Assembly (NCBI GenBank): GCA_031290675.1
Contig: JAITNC010000118.1
Span: 1 to 8,937, forward strand
Length of the DNA: 8,937 bases
Source of the DNA: Campylobacteraceae bacterium
GTDB lineage: Bacteria; Campylobacterota; Campylobacteria; Campylobacterales; Campylobacteraceae
Reading direction: 5' to 3'
Part shown: positions 1 through 5,876 of the stretch, piece after piece
How positions within the stretch are numbered: the stretch's first letter is position 1
Layout of the letters: every line of letters begins with the position of its first letter
The notes under the pieces: model-generated
What the model was told of the DNA's origin: nothing
The model's database searches: none
What the model saw: the letters and a program-made list of their open reading frames with translations, nothing else
Made by a program: the position numbers and the translations under genes

Positions 1-424
1 TTGAGCCTTTTATCGTGCTTTGGGTCATCTCCAACGTCGTCCCGCCAACTCTTTGAGGTATGATACCGACAATCTTTGTTTTTGGTCTGTCGCCTACTAT
101 ATCCATCATCATCAAAGTCTGGAGCATTTCAACTTCGTGTGCGCTTCCCTGCCATGAGATATGTTTGGGGATATTGTCAAAATCAAAAAAGTAGACATCG
201 CCGAACTCTCCGCCCTCAGCGCTTATGCAGTCAAGTACTATGATGTAATCATACTGCGCCATTATGGGTATGAGCCGCTCGGCAAGCGTGCCGCCGTCTA
301 TAAAATCAAGCGTATGTGAAGTGGAGGTAAAATCGTATTTTTTTTCTATATAGCGGCAAAGATGAACTCCGATGCCTTCATCGGAGAACATTATATTGCC
401 GATACCAAGTACTAGTATTCTCAT
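1..424 (-). CDS. hydD: [NiFe] hydrogenase maturation protease HydD (HyaD/HybD family), C-terminus cut by window edge
   Basis: This is an endopeptidase that removes the C-terminal peptide of the hydrogenase large subunit after nickel is inserted, in the cytoplasm before export. Reading back from the ATG at 424 gives 141 residues with no stop before the window edge; family members are usually about 150-180 aa, so only the tail is missing. The N-terminus reads MRILVLGIGNIMFSDEGIG, the family signature. E16, D65 (in VLDCIS) and H96 (in SAHEVEM) fit the three nickel-binding residues known in E. coli HybD (Glu16, Asp62, His93). It starts 9 nt after the hydC stop with no good Shine-Dalgarno site, so translation probably depends on coupling to hydC. 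Its likely substrate is HydB of the same operon, which still carries its C-terminal extension. Confidence 0.95.
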   Translation of the reverse strand, partial: MRILVLGIGNIMFSDEGIGVHLCRYIEKKYDFTSTSHTLDFIDGGTLAERLIPIMAQYDYIIVLDCISAEGGEFGDVYFFDFDNIPKHISWQGSAHEVEMLQTLMMMDIVGDRPKTKIVGIIPQRVGGTTLEMTQSTIKGS

Positions 425-433
425 CAAAAATTA

Positions 434-1123
434 TCAGTGGTCTTTGTGTTTGAACTTCAAACCGCTGACGACAGAATCCAAAGCGCCCTCTTTGCTTTTG
501 ATAGAGTTAAATATAACCATATAAATATGCACAGGAACAAACAGGAAAATCACCCACATCGCTATATGATGTACTTCTCTAACATTTGCAAGTCCGCCCA
601 TAAGCGCTTCTATCGGGCGCATCGCCGGATATATAAGTCCGCCAAGACCCTCGTGATAGACGTGAGCGTAAAGTATAAGTCCTGTGAGGCAGAGCACAAA
701 CAGTACGATATACAAAAACAGATACGCTACAAACTGCAAAGGATTGTATGCGCCTCTTAGTTTTGGGTGTGCGCCCAAAAACAGATAATATTTTAGCTGT
801 GCTATCCATACTTTGGGGCTTATAGCGTCTTTGAAAGAGCCTATCTCAAGTTTCTCAACTTTGCTCCTATCAAAGAAAAACAGATATACTTTAAATATCG
901 TAACAGCTATCAGCACAAATCCAAATATCTCGTGCCACATTCTCATTCTGGCGTTTAAAAACAGCGTAGGTTCGCTTGATACCTCAGGGGAGATGAAAAC
1001 ATAAGCGATATAAAATCCCGTAATGCTAAGTGCGATTATGGAAAAAAATCTAATCCAATGTATCCATCTGGTGCCGGCTGTGTATTCAACCTCAACCTCT
1101 CTGTTTAATGCTTCTTTAGACAT
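434..1123 (-). CDS. hydC: Ni/Fe-hydrogenase b-type cytochrome subunit HydC
   Basis: This is the membrane diheme cytochrome b that anchors the HydAB dimer and passes electrons from H2 to menaquinone. It is 229 aa, a normal length for the family. Four hydrophobic segments are visible, at about 24-44, 66-84, 129-152 and 187-206. Candidate heme-ligand histidines lie where the family has them: H22 (RWIHW), H64 (MWHEIFG), H185/H186 (REVHHIAMW) and H199 (VPVHIYMV). The product ends in a charged KFKHKDH tail. The start ATG at 1123 is preceded by a strong AGGAGGA Shine-Dalgarno site (1128-1134), and the hydB stop is 12 nt upstream. The position between hydB and hydD is the usual Campylobacterota hyd order, which supports the call. 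Confidence 0.96.
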   Translation of the reverse strand: MSKEALNREVEVEYTAGTRWIHWIRFFSIIALSITGFYIAYVFISPEVSSEPTLFLNARMRMWHEIFGFVLIAVTIFKVYLFFFDRSKVEKLEIGSFKDAISPKVWIAQLKYYLFLGAHPKLRGAYNPLQFVAYLFLYIVLFVLCLTGLILYAHVYHEGLGGLIYPAMRPIEALMGGLANVREVHHIAMWVIFLFVPVHIYMVIFNSIKSKEGALDSVVSGLKFKHKDH

Positions 1124-1135
1124 ATTTTCCTCCTA

Positions 1136-2860
1136 TCAGCGAACTATGCTGTCTTGGGAAACCTTGTATGCGCCAAGCTCGTTGCCCTTAGTATCCATAA
1201 CATGTACAGCGCAAGCTATGCACGGGTCGTATGAATGGATAACCCTGACTATTTCCAAAGGTTTCGCCAAATCAGCTATTTGAAGACCTATCAAAGACTC
1301 TTCGTATGGCCCTCTAGCGCCTTTCTCATCTTTTGGAGATGCATTCCATGTTGAAGGCACTACCGCTTGATAATTTTCAATAACACCGTTTTTGATTTTG
1401 ACCCAGTGGCTCAACGTACCTCGTGGCACGTGTCCTATGTATCTGCCTTTGTACTCTTTGTTTTTGTCTATCACATAAGGAGTGCAGGTTTCTTGGTCAA
1501 CTTTAAGGTTTGCGATAAGGTTGTTGAACGCCTCAAGTCCGTTATCTACTACTATCTTCGCTTCTATCATACGGCAAGCTGTACGTCCGAGCGTTGAGAA
1601 AACAGCAGTAATAGGAAGTCCTGTATCTTTTAGGAATTGGTCTACTACTTTTACAACTCTCTGGTTTCCTTTGACATAGTTCACGACTATGTTCGCCAAA
1701 GGCCCTACCTGCATCGCTTTGCCATCATATCTTGGAGCTTTTATCCATGTGTATTTGCCGCTCTCATCAATAACTTTTGAAGGGGCTAAATTTCCTTTGC
1801 CATCAACGGTCTGCATATCTTTGAAGCCCGTATAGTTAGGGTTTGTTTTGCCGTCGTATGGGTGAAGCGGCTCATTGTCTTGATACCAAGCTCTTGTAGC
1901 CTCTTCTGTGATTTTGCTCTCATCTACCTCATGGACTTTGCTGATATCGCCGTCTAGGATAATACCACTCTCAAACAACCAATCAGTTGCGCTTAGTTGG
2001 AACTCTTGGAATGTAAACAAGTTCGCTACGCCCATATCGCCCGTAACGCTCTTCTCGCCTGCGTATGCTTTGCCAGCCATAACCAAGTCAGGGTAATAAG
2101 CACGGTTGATAAAATCAGCGATTTCTTGAAATTTGACCAGATATTCACCAAGACGAGCAGGGTTTTGAAGGTCCATGATACATGTAACTCCGCCTACTGT
2201 CAAGCTTTGTGGGTGCGGTTGTTTTGCACCGAAGATAGCCATCATTTGAGCGACTGTTCTTTGTATCTTCAAACACTCAAGGTAGTGTGAAAGAGCTATC
2301 AAGTTTTGCTCTGGTGTCAAGTGGTAAGTTTTGTGTCCCCAATAGCCGTTGTTGAAAGGTCCAAGATGACCTTTGCCTGCGAACTCTTTGACTTTATCTT
2401 GAACGGCTTTGAGGTGGTCAGCACCCGTAGCAAGTGGAGTCTGTGCGTATTTGAACGCTTCATCGCTCGCCTTTTTTGGGTCTGCGGCAAGGGCTGAAGT
2501 GATATCTACCCAGTCAAGTCCGTGCAAGTTGTAAAAATGGACAGGGTGGTCGTGCAAAAACAAGGCACAGTTCATCAGCGTTCTTGTCAAAATGGCGTTT
2601 AGTGGAGGAGTGATGCCAAGTGCGTTCTCAACAGCCATAATTCCCGCTTTGTAGTGAGAAAATGTACAAACGCCGCAAATTCTTTGTGTGAAAAAGCCGG
2701 CGTCCCTTGGGTCGCGTCCCTTTAATATCTGCTCCAAACCTCTCCAAAGTGTCGCAGACGAATAAGCCTCCGTTACGACATTTTTATCATCAACAACTAC
2801 CTCAACTCTAAGGTGTCCTTCTATTCTCGTGATAGGGTCTACTATTATTCTTTTGCTCAT
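1136..2860 (-). CDS. hydB: [NiFe] hydrogenase large subunit HydB (catalytic, membrane-bound uptake type)
   Basis: This is the catalytic subunit holding the NiFe(CN)2CO centre; it oxidises H2 and works with HydA on the periplasmic face. It is 574 aa, full length for the family. The N-terminal metal-binding motif is RICGVCTFSH (C62, C65) and the C-terminal one is DPCIACAVH (D545-H553, with C547 and C550), which gives the four cysteines that bind Ni-Fe. A 21-residue extension follows H553. This is the peptide removed by the maturation protease, encoded two genes downstream as hydD. HydB has no signal peptide, as expected for a subunit carried across the membrane with HydA by the Tat system. The start at 2860 (MSKRIIVDPITRIEGHL) has a GGAGAA Shine-Dalgarno site at 2865-2870, 15 nt after hydA ends. 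Confidence 0.98.
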   Translation of the reverse strand: MSKRIIVDPITRIEGHLRVEVVVDDKNVVTEAYSSATLWRGLEQILKGRDPRDAGFFTQRICGVCTFSHYKAGIMAVENALGITPPLNAILTRTLMNCALFLHDHPVHFYNLHGLDWVDITSALAADPKKASDEAFKYAQTPLATGADHLKAVQDKVKEFAGKGHLGPFNNGYWGHKTYHLTPEQNLIALSHYLECLKIQRTVAQMMAIFGAKQPHPQSLTVGGVTCIMDLQNPARLGEYLVKFQEIADFINRAYYPDLVMAGKAYAGEKSVTGDMGVANLFTFQEFQLSATDWLFESGIILDGDISKVHEVDESKITEEATRAWYQDNEPLHPYDGKTNPNYTGFKDMQTVDGKGNLAPSKVIDESGKYTWIKAPRYDGKAMQVGPLANIVVNYVKGNQRVVKVVDQFLKDTGLPITAVFSTLGRTACRMIEAKIVVDNGLEAFNNLIANLKVDQETCTPYVIDKNKEYKGRYIGHVPRGTLSHWVKIKNGVIENYQAVVPSTWNASPKDEKGARGPYEESLIGLQIADLAKPLEIVRVIHSYDPCIACAVHVMDTKGNELGAYKVSQDSIVR

Positions 2861-2875
2861 TAAATTCTCCTACGC

Positions 2876-4015
2876 CTAATTTTTATCTTTTTTAACTGCG
2901 CCAATAGCGGCGTGCGCTGCGATACCAACTGCTGTTACGGTCAAAATCGCTACGCCTACTTTATCCGCAGTAGCGTCAGCGCAGATAGACTCATAAAGTT
3001 TATCGCCAAGAGGCTCTTCAAACGGCCCCATATTGTCCCAAAAGCTTGGTTCGCTGCAACCGATACAACCGTGTCCGGCTTGAACAGGCCATGATGTGTG
3101 TTGGTTAAATTTCTCTCGTGAGCAGTTGTTAAATGTGTAAGGCCCTTTACAGCCTACTTTGTATAAACAGTAGCCTTTTTTTGCGCCCTCATCGCCAAAC
3201 TGTTGTACGAACTCGCCTGCGTCAAAATGTCCGCGTCTTTCGCACAAATCGTGTATTCTAATTCCGTAAGCCCATTTTGGACGGCTGTAAGCATCAAGTG
3301 ACGGAAGTGTGCCGAAAAGTATGTAATGCAAAACATTTCCGACAATGTTTTTCTCGCTTGGAGGACAACCCGGAACATTGATAACCGGTTTGCTTGTGAT
3401 TTGGCTAAGTGGTTTTGCGTTCGTAGGATTTGGATTTGCAGCTTGTACGCCTCCAAAGCTTGAACATGTGCCTATAGCAAATATAGCCGCTGCATTTTCA
3501 GCCGCTTCTCTGGCGTGTTCAGCACCTTTTTTGCCGTGAGGCCCTACAGTCAAATAAAACTCGCTGCTTCCTGCGGGTATGCCGCCCTCAACCATAAGTA
3601 TATATTTGCCTTTGTACTTTGCGATAGCCTCTTCAAGGTTGTGTTCAGCTTGCCAACCGGCAGCCGCCATAACGGTTTCGTGGTACTCAAGTGATATATA
3701 ATCAAATATCAAACTGTCAATAGTAGGAGCGTCGCTTCTAAGCAAACTCTCGCTACAGCCCGTACACTCAGCCATATGAAGCCATACAACAGGCAATCTG
3801 TCTGTTAGTTCAGCAGCTTGTGCCATCAATGGCGTAAAAGCAGATGGCAATGACAACATAGCCGTCATACCTGCCGCCCATTTCATAAAATCACGCCTGC
3901 TAATGCCGTTTTCCTGCATCAATGCGCTGATAGATTTGTTTTCCTTCATCTTTGGAAAATTTGAAAGGCTGTCAAGTCTTTCAGTAATAGTGGAAATCAG
4001 TTTAGACTCTTCCAT
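2876..4015 (-). CDS. hydA: [NiFe] hydrogenase small subunit HydA with Tat signal and C-terminal membrane anchor
   Basis: This is the iron-sulfur subunit that carries electrons from the NiFe site towards HydC. It is 379 aa. The twin-arginine motif SRRDFMKW is at 39-46, after an unusually long leader n-region of 38 residues. A hydrophobic stretch follows, with likely cleavage after A65-Q-A67. The proximal [4Fe-4S] cysteines are C84, C87, C184 and C217. Distal and medial cluster ligands fit H255, C258, C283, C289, C298, C317 and C320. A hydrophobic helix at about 353-373 and a KKDKN end make the C-terminal anchor. The two extra proximal cysteines of O2-tolerant enzymes are absent (G86 and G189). 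The start ATG at 4015 has a GAGGAG site at 4024-4029, 8 nt upstream. It is the first gene of the hyd operon. Confidence 0.98.
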   Translation of the reverse strand: MEESKLISTITERLDSLSNFPKMKENKSISALMQENGISRRDFMKWAAGMTAMLSLPSAFTPLMAQAAELTDRLPVVWLHMAECTGCSESLLRSDAPTIDSLIFDYISLEYHETVMAAAGWQAEHNLEEAIAKYKGKYILMVEGGIPAGSSEFYLTVGPHGKKGAEHAREAAENAAAIFAIGTCSSFGGVQAANPNPTNAKPLSQITSKPVINVPGCPPSEKNIVGNVLHYILFGTLPSLDAYSRPKWAYGIRIHDLCERRGHFDAGEFVQQFGDEGAKKGYCLYKVGCKGPYTFNNCSREKFNQHTSWPVQAGHGCIGCSEPSFWDNMGPFEEPLGDKLYESICADATADKVGVAILTVTAVGIAAHAAIGAVKKDKN

Positions 4016-4052
4016 ACATAAAACTCCTCGTCTTAATTATTCAATACAACAT

Positions 4053-4102
4053 AAAGTGCAAATTGCACATCAAATACAAGTGCACTTTTTTTGATGTGTA
4101 CA
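4053..4102 (-). promoter_or_regulatory. Cluster of inverted repeats in the hydA leader: candidate operators or RNA hairpins
   Basis: The following are seen directly. GTGCA-AAT-TGCAC is at 4056-4068. The perfect 10-bp palindrome AAGTGCACTT is at 4078-4087. TGTACA is at 4097-4102. A 9-bp inverted repeat pairs CACATCAAA (4066-4074) with TTTGATGTG (4090-4098). A second, overlapping pairing joins AAAGTGCA (4053-4060) with TGCACTTT (4081-4088). All lie between the proposed transcription start and the hydA Shine-Dalgarno site. They could be sites for a dimeric regulator or alternative folds of the leader RNA. I cannot name the regulator. Confidence 0.45.
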
Positions 4103-4122
4103 TTAAATCAGAATTTGAATAC

Positions 4123-4128
4123 ATTATA
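4123..4128 (-). promoter_or_regulatory. Probable sigma70 -10 box (TATAAT) of the hydABCD operon
   Basis: A perfect TATAAT is read on the minus strand, with a start of transcription expected near 4115 and hence a 5' leader of about 100 nt before hydA. No good TTGACA-like -35 box is present at 16-18 bp. This is usual for Campylobacterota sigma70 promoters, which rely on the -10 box and AT-rich upstream DNA. The 12-bp palindrome at 4133-4144 lies in the spacer just upstream. Confidence 0.6.
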
Positions 4129-4132
4129 CTGC

Positions 4133-4144
4133 AAATGCGCATTT
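4133..4144. promoter_or_regulatory. 12-bp perfect palindrome AAATGCGCATTT in the hydA promoter spacer
   Basis: This is a perfect dyad immediately upstream of the TATAAT box, where a bound protein would block RNA polymerase. Its core TGCGCA resembles the GTGCAC core of the downstream palindrome at 4078-4087 (shared pattern AA-R-TGC-R-C), so the two may bind the same protein. Operator function is inferred. Confidence 0.4.
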
Positions 4145-4368
4145 TTTAAAAATAATTGTTCATTTTTAGCTCTCCAAATGTGTAAAATGGAAATACTTTA
4201 AGTGGATAATTTTTGTCTGATAATTAATTTTGTTTTTTATAAAAAAATATTGCTAAAAAAATACCTAAGCAACGATATATTTTGGTAATACTAAATCTCT
4301 ATTTTTCATATTAAAACATAAAATCATATTAACATATTATGATATTATAACTATAAAAAATAGCTCTT

Positions 4369-4929
4369 TTAAATTTTGATTTGCAGATGTTCCATATTTT
4401 TTCCGACAAGTGTCTTTTTACCAACACTTTTAAAACCAAGCTTTAAATATAACTTTTTTGCTTTTGGGTTATCATCGTCTACGAGCAGACCTAAAGTTTG
4501 CCCCTCTTTATGAACGTATTTGTCTATCAAAAAGCGCAAAACCTCTGAGCCTATACCTCTGCCTTGAAAGCGCTCATCAACTCCAAGAGTGTCTATATAC
4601 CACTCGCCCGCCTCACTCTCGTTTTCAGGGTTGAACTCTTTGCCAAACTTCTCTTTTATGTAAGCTTTTACGTCCTCTCGCAAGCCCTCAAGTCTTGCTC
4701 CGTCATACACATTTACAGCGCATACAACTTCGCCTTCATGAAGGGCAACCCAACAATTTTGATAAGAGTATTGATTGTTTTCTTTTTTGGCAAAATAGAG
4801 CATAAACTCTTTGGCTTTCTCGCTCTGCTTTTCGCCGATAAACTTATAGACGATATCTTCCATAGCCAGCAGCAGATATGAGGCAACAGCCTCCGCGTCT
4901 TTCGGGGTGGCTTTTCGTATTATTAACAT
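4369..4929 (-). CDS. GNAT family N-acetyltransferase
   Basis: This is a cytoplasmic acetyltransferase that would transfer acetyl from acetyl-CoA to an amine; the substrate is unknown. It is 186 aa, a single GNAT domain covering nearly the whole protein. The N-terminus LIIRKATPKDAEAVASYL is the typical first strand and helix. The acetyl-CoA pyrophosphate loop (motif A) is LGVDERFQGRGIGSEVL at 115-131, with Q122-G-R-G-I-G127. Motif B is DDNPKAKKLYLKLGF in the C-terminal third, as in RimI-like and many generic GNATs. An insert of about 25 residues rich in charge (82-108) precedes motif A. It starts 13 nt after the stop of the upstream 195-aa gene with no clear Shine-Dalgarno site, so the two are probably co-transcribed and perhaps coupled. 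I cannot tell whether it acts on a protein N-terminus, a small molecule or a tRNA. Confidence 0.9.
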   Translation of the reverse strand: MLIIRKATPKDAEAVASYLLLAMEDIVYKFIGEKQSEKAKEFMLYFAKKENNQYSYQNCWVALHEGEVVCAVNVYDGARLEGLREDVKAYIKEKFGKEFNPENESEAGEWYIDTLGVDERFQGRGIGSEVLRFLIDKYVHKEGQTLGLLVDDDNPKAKKLYLKLGFKSVGKKTLVGKNMEHLQIKI

Positions 4930-4942
4930 TTAAATATTTTTA

Positions 4943-5530
4943 TCACAATACTCCGCAACTTTTAAAATACTCTTCTATCTTTTTTAAAGAAAACTCTTTA
5001 TCATACATATATAACTCTTGCCACGTTTTGCCGTCTAAGCCTCTTGAGCAGAGAAGGTGTTCGTTGTTGAAAAGTTTGGCGTTAAAATTTATCGCAAGTC
5101 TGGTCAGCAAATAGTACTGAAATGATGTAAGTTCATCAAGCAAAAGAGCTGTTTTTTGATAATCTTTGTATTGGTTTTCGTTATCGCCTTTCCATATCCT
5201 CTTGGCGAAATCGTGTTGATATTCTATGCTCTTTGGGGGGTTTAACAAAAAGTCTTTGAAGGACTTTTTAAATTCGGCTTTTGTTGGAATACTCTTTGTA
5301 CAGGTCAAAAAAAGATATACGCAAATCAAAAAAAGCTCATTTGCCAAAATGGCTTTTCCTTTCAACTCTTCTTTTGTGTCGTTTTCAACTTCTACCTGCT
5401 CTCTGAGGTACTCTATATGTCCCGCACGCCAATTTTTGCTATCGCCTTTGGGGCATTTTTGCCACTCTATCAGCGTTGGTCTTGGGATATTAAATCTATC
5501 CAAAAGCGGTTTATAGCTAGCTCTTTTCAT
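4943..5530 (-). CDS. Unrecognised 195-aa protein with a possible N-terminal helix-turn-helix
   Basis: I do not recognise this protein. The ATG at 5530 is chosen because GGAGGAG (5534-5540) sits just upstream. A longer frame from TTG at 5548 would place that site inside the gene. Residues about 4-25 (ASYKPLLDRFNIPRPTLIEWQK) have the spacing of a small helix-turn-helix (helix, turn at N14-I15-P16-R17-P18, helix), so DNA binding is possible. Residues 60-77 (AILANELFLICVYLFLTC) are strongly hydrophobic but contain a Glu and may be a buried helix rather than a membrane span. The rest is charged and probably helical, ending KKIEEYFKSCGVL. It has its own promoter and is followed 13 nt later by the GNAT gene, which suggests a shared role. 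It is a real gene judging by the start signals and length, but the function is open. Confidence 0.8.
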   Translation of the reverse strand: MKRASYKPLLDRFNIPRPTLIEWQKCPKGDSKNWRAGHIEYLREQVEVENDTKEELKGKAILANELFLICVYLFLTCTKSIPTKAEFKKSFKDFLLNPPKSIEYQHDFAKRIWKGDNENQYKDYQKTALLLDELTSFQYYLLTRLAINFNAKLFNNEHLLCSRGLDGKTWQELYMYDKEFSLKKIEEYFKSCGVL

Positions 5531-5533
5531 TAA

Positions 5534-5540
5534 CTCCTCC
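5534..5540 (-). promoter_or_regulatory. Shine-Dalgarno site GGAGGAG that fixes the start of the 195-aa gene
   Basis: GGAGGAG read on the minus strand lies 3 nt before the ATG at 5530. It overlaps the coding frame that would begin at TTG 5548, so it argues for the shorter product starting MKRASYK. Confidence 0.8.
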
Positions 5541-5568
5541 GTTGACAAATTGTATCGAGGGAGTTTGT

Positions 5569-5577
5569 ATTATACCA
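5569..5577 (-). promoter_or_regulatory. Extended -10 promoter (TGGTATAAT) for the 195-aa gene and GNAT unit
   Basis: On the minus strand TG-G-TATAAT forms a perfect extended -10 element, with transcription expected to begin near 5562. This leaves a leader of about 30 nt before the ATG at 5530. AT-rich DNA (TTAAATTAAA) lies upstream with no clear -35 box, as expected for an extended -10 promoter. Confidence 0.65.
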
Positions 5578-5676
5578 AAGATATAGAACATTTAATTTAA
5601 CGCTTATTGATTTTTAGGTTACAAGAAGAGGTTGTTAATCATTTATCCACTCTTTTGTGTGGCTTCACGTCTTTTT

Positions 5677-5817
5677 TGTGTCATAACAATGCAATACACC
5701 ATTTGTGTCATACGAAGGCGAAGCCCATCATTGTTATGCATGAGAGCAGGCTTGCAATGACGAAGGAGGGGCTGAGGGCTGAGATTGTTACGTCGCTTCG
5801 CTCCTCACAATGACACA
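5677..5817. repeat. Composite interspersed repeat with 8-bp terminal inverted repeats
   Basis: The ends are TGTGTCAT (5677-5684) and ATGACACA (5810-5817), an exact 8-bp inverted pair. On the minus strand two tandem modules share the plan GTCATTG, 17-18 nt, TAACAAT: 5814-5784 and 5761-5730. Single TAACAAT and GTGTCATA copies on the plus strand near 5675-5712 face the other way, and CATAACAATG (5682-5691) pairs with CATTGTTATG (5729-5738). TTTGTGTCATA is directly repeated at 5675-5685 and 5702-5712. The GAGGAGCGAAGCGACG-type core recalls a repeat I know from intergenic DNA of many bacteria. I see no transposase and no clear target-site duplication. Confidence 0.65.
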
Positions 5818-5820
5818 TGG

Positions 5821-5858
5821 GGAGATTTTACAAGGGCTCACCCTGCCGTAAAACCTCC
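5821..5858 (-). terminator. Hairpin downstream of the dsbD/100-aa pair: possible transcript end or part of the repeat
   Basis: The arms GGAGATTTTAC (5821-5831) and GTAAAACCTCC (5848-5858) pair over 11 bp with one non-Watson-Crick position. That position is a G-U wobble in minus-strand RNA but an A-C mismatch in plus-strand RNA, so the fold favours the strand of the upstream genes. An inner AGGG/CCCT stem (5833-5836, 5841-5844) caps it. It lies 18 nt past the stop of the 100-aa gene. There is no U-tract after it, so intrinsic termination is doubtful. CCGTAAAA is also repeated in tandem at 5846-5853 and 5857-5864. Confidence 0.35.
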
Positions 5859-5876
5859 GTAAAAGCCAAAAACCCT

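Larger units (their letters stand above)
4016..4368. other. 353-bp AT-rich gene-free region: hydA leader and promoter plus the 3' flank of the GNAT gene
   Basis: No credible gene lies here on either strand; the longest stretches open from an ATG are very short and lack Shine-Dalgarno sites. The half next to hydA (about 4053-4144) holds the promoter and a cluster of palindromes listed separately. The rest (about 4145-4368) is extremely AT-rich, with A and T tracts and no strong GC hairpin, so I see no convincing intrinsic terminator for the GNAT gene. The AT richness may act as an UP-like or curved region for the hydA promoter; that is inference. Confidence 0.75.
5549..5876. other. Gene-free region holding a promoter, an interspersed repeat and a hairpin
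   Basis: No credible gene is present. From high to low coordinate it holds the 3' flank of the 100-aa gene with a hairpin and tandem repeat (5821-5867), a composite interspersed repeat (about 5677-5817), plain AT-rich DNA (about 5585-5676) and the extended -10 promoter of the 195-aa gene. The repeat is visibly more GC-rich than the DNA on its low-coordinate side, which suggests a different origin. Confidence 0.75.

Noticed and set aside
4017..4019. Alternative ATG just upstream of hydA
   Set aside because: It is out of frame with hydA, and the GAGGAG site spacing fits the ATG at 4015 well.
4262..4309. Possible 14-codon leader peptide on the minus strand
   Set aside because: It has no Shine-Dalgarno site, lies upstream of the predicted hydA transcript start and is in AT-rich DNA where such frames arise by chance.
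4345..4368. Possible intrinsic terminator after the GNAT gene (AAGAGCTATTTTTTA)
   Set aside because: The dyad is only an AT-rich AGCT core without a stable GC stem.
5531..5548. TTG start adding six residues to the 195-aa protein
   Set aside because: The Shine-Dalgarno GGAGGAG lies inside this extension and points to the ATG at 5530.
5607..5813. 68-aa plus-strand open frame across the repeat
   Set aside because: It is made of repeat sequence, lacks a start signal and resembles no protein I know; it is better explained as a non-coding repeat.
5677..5858. CRISPR array
   Set aside because: The repeats are too few, unequal and partly inverted, with no regular spacers.
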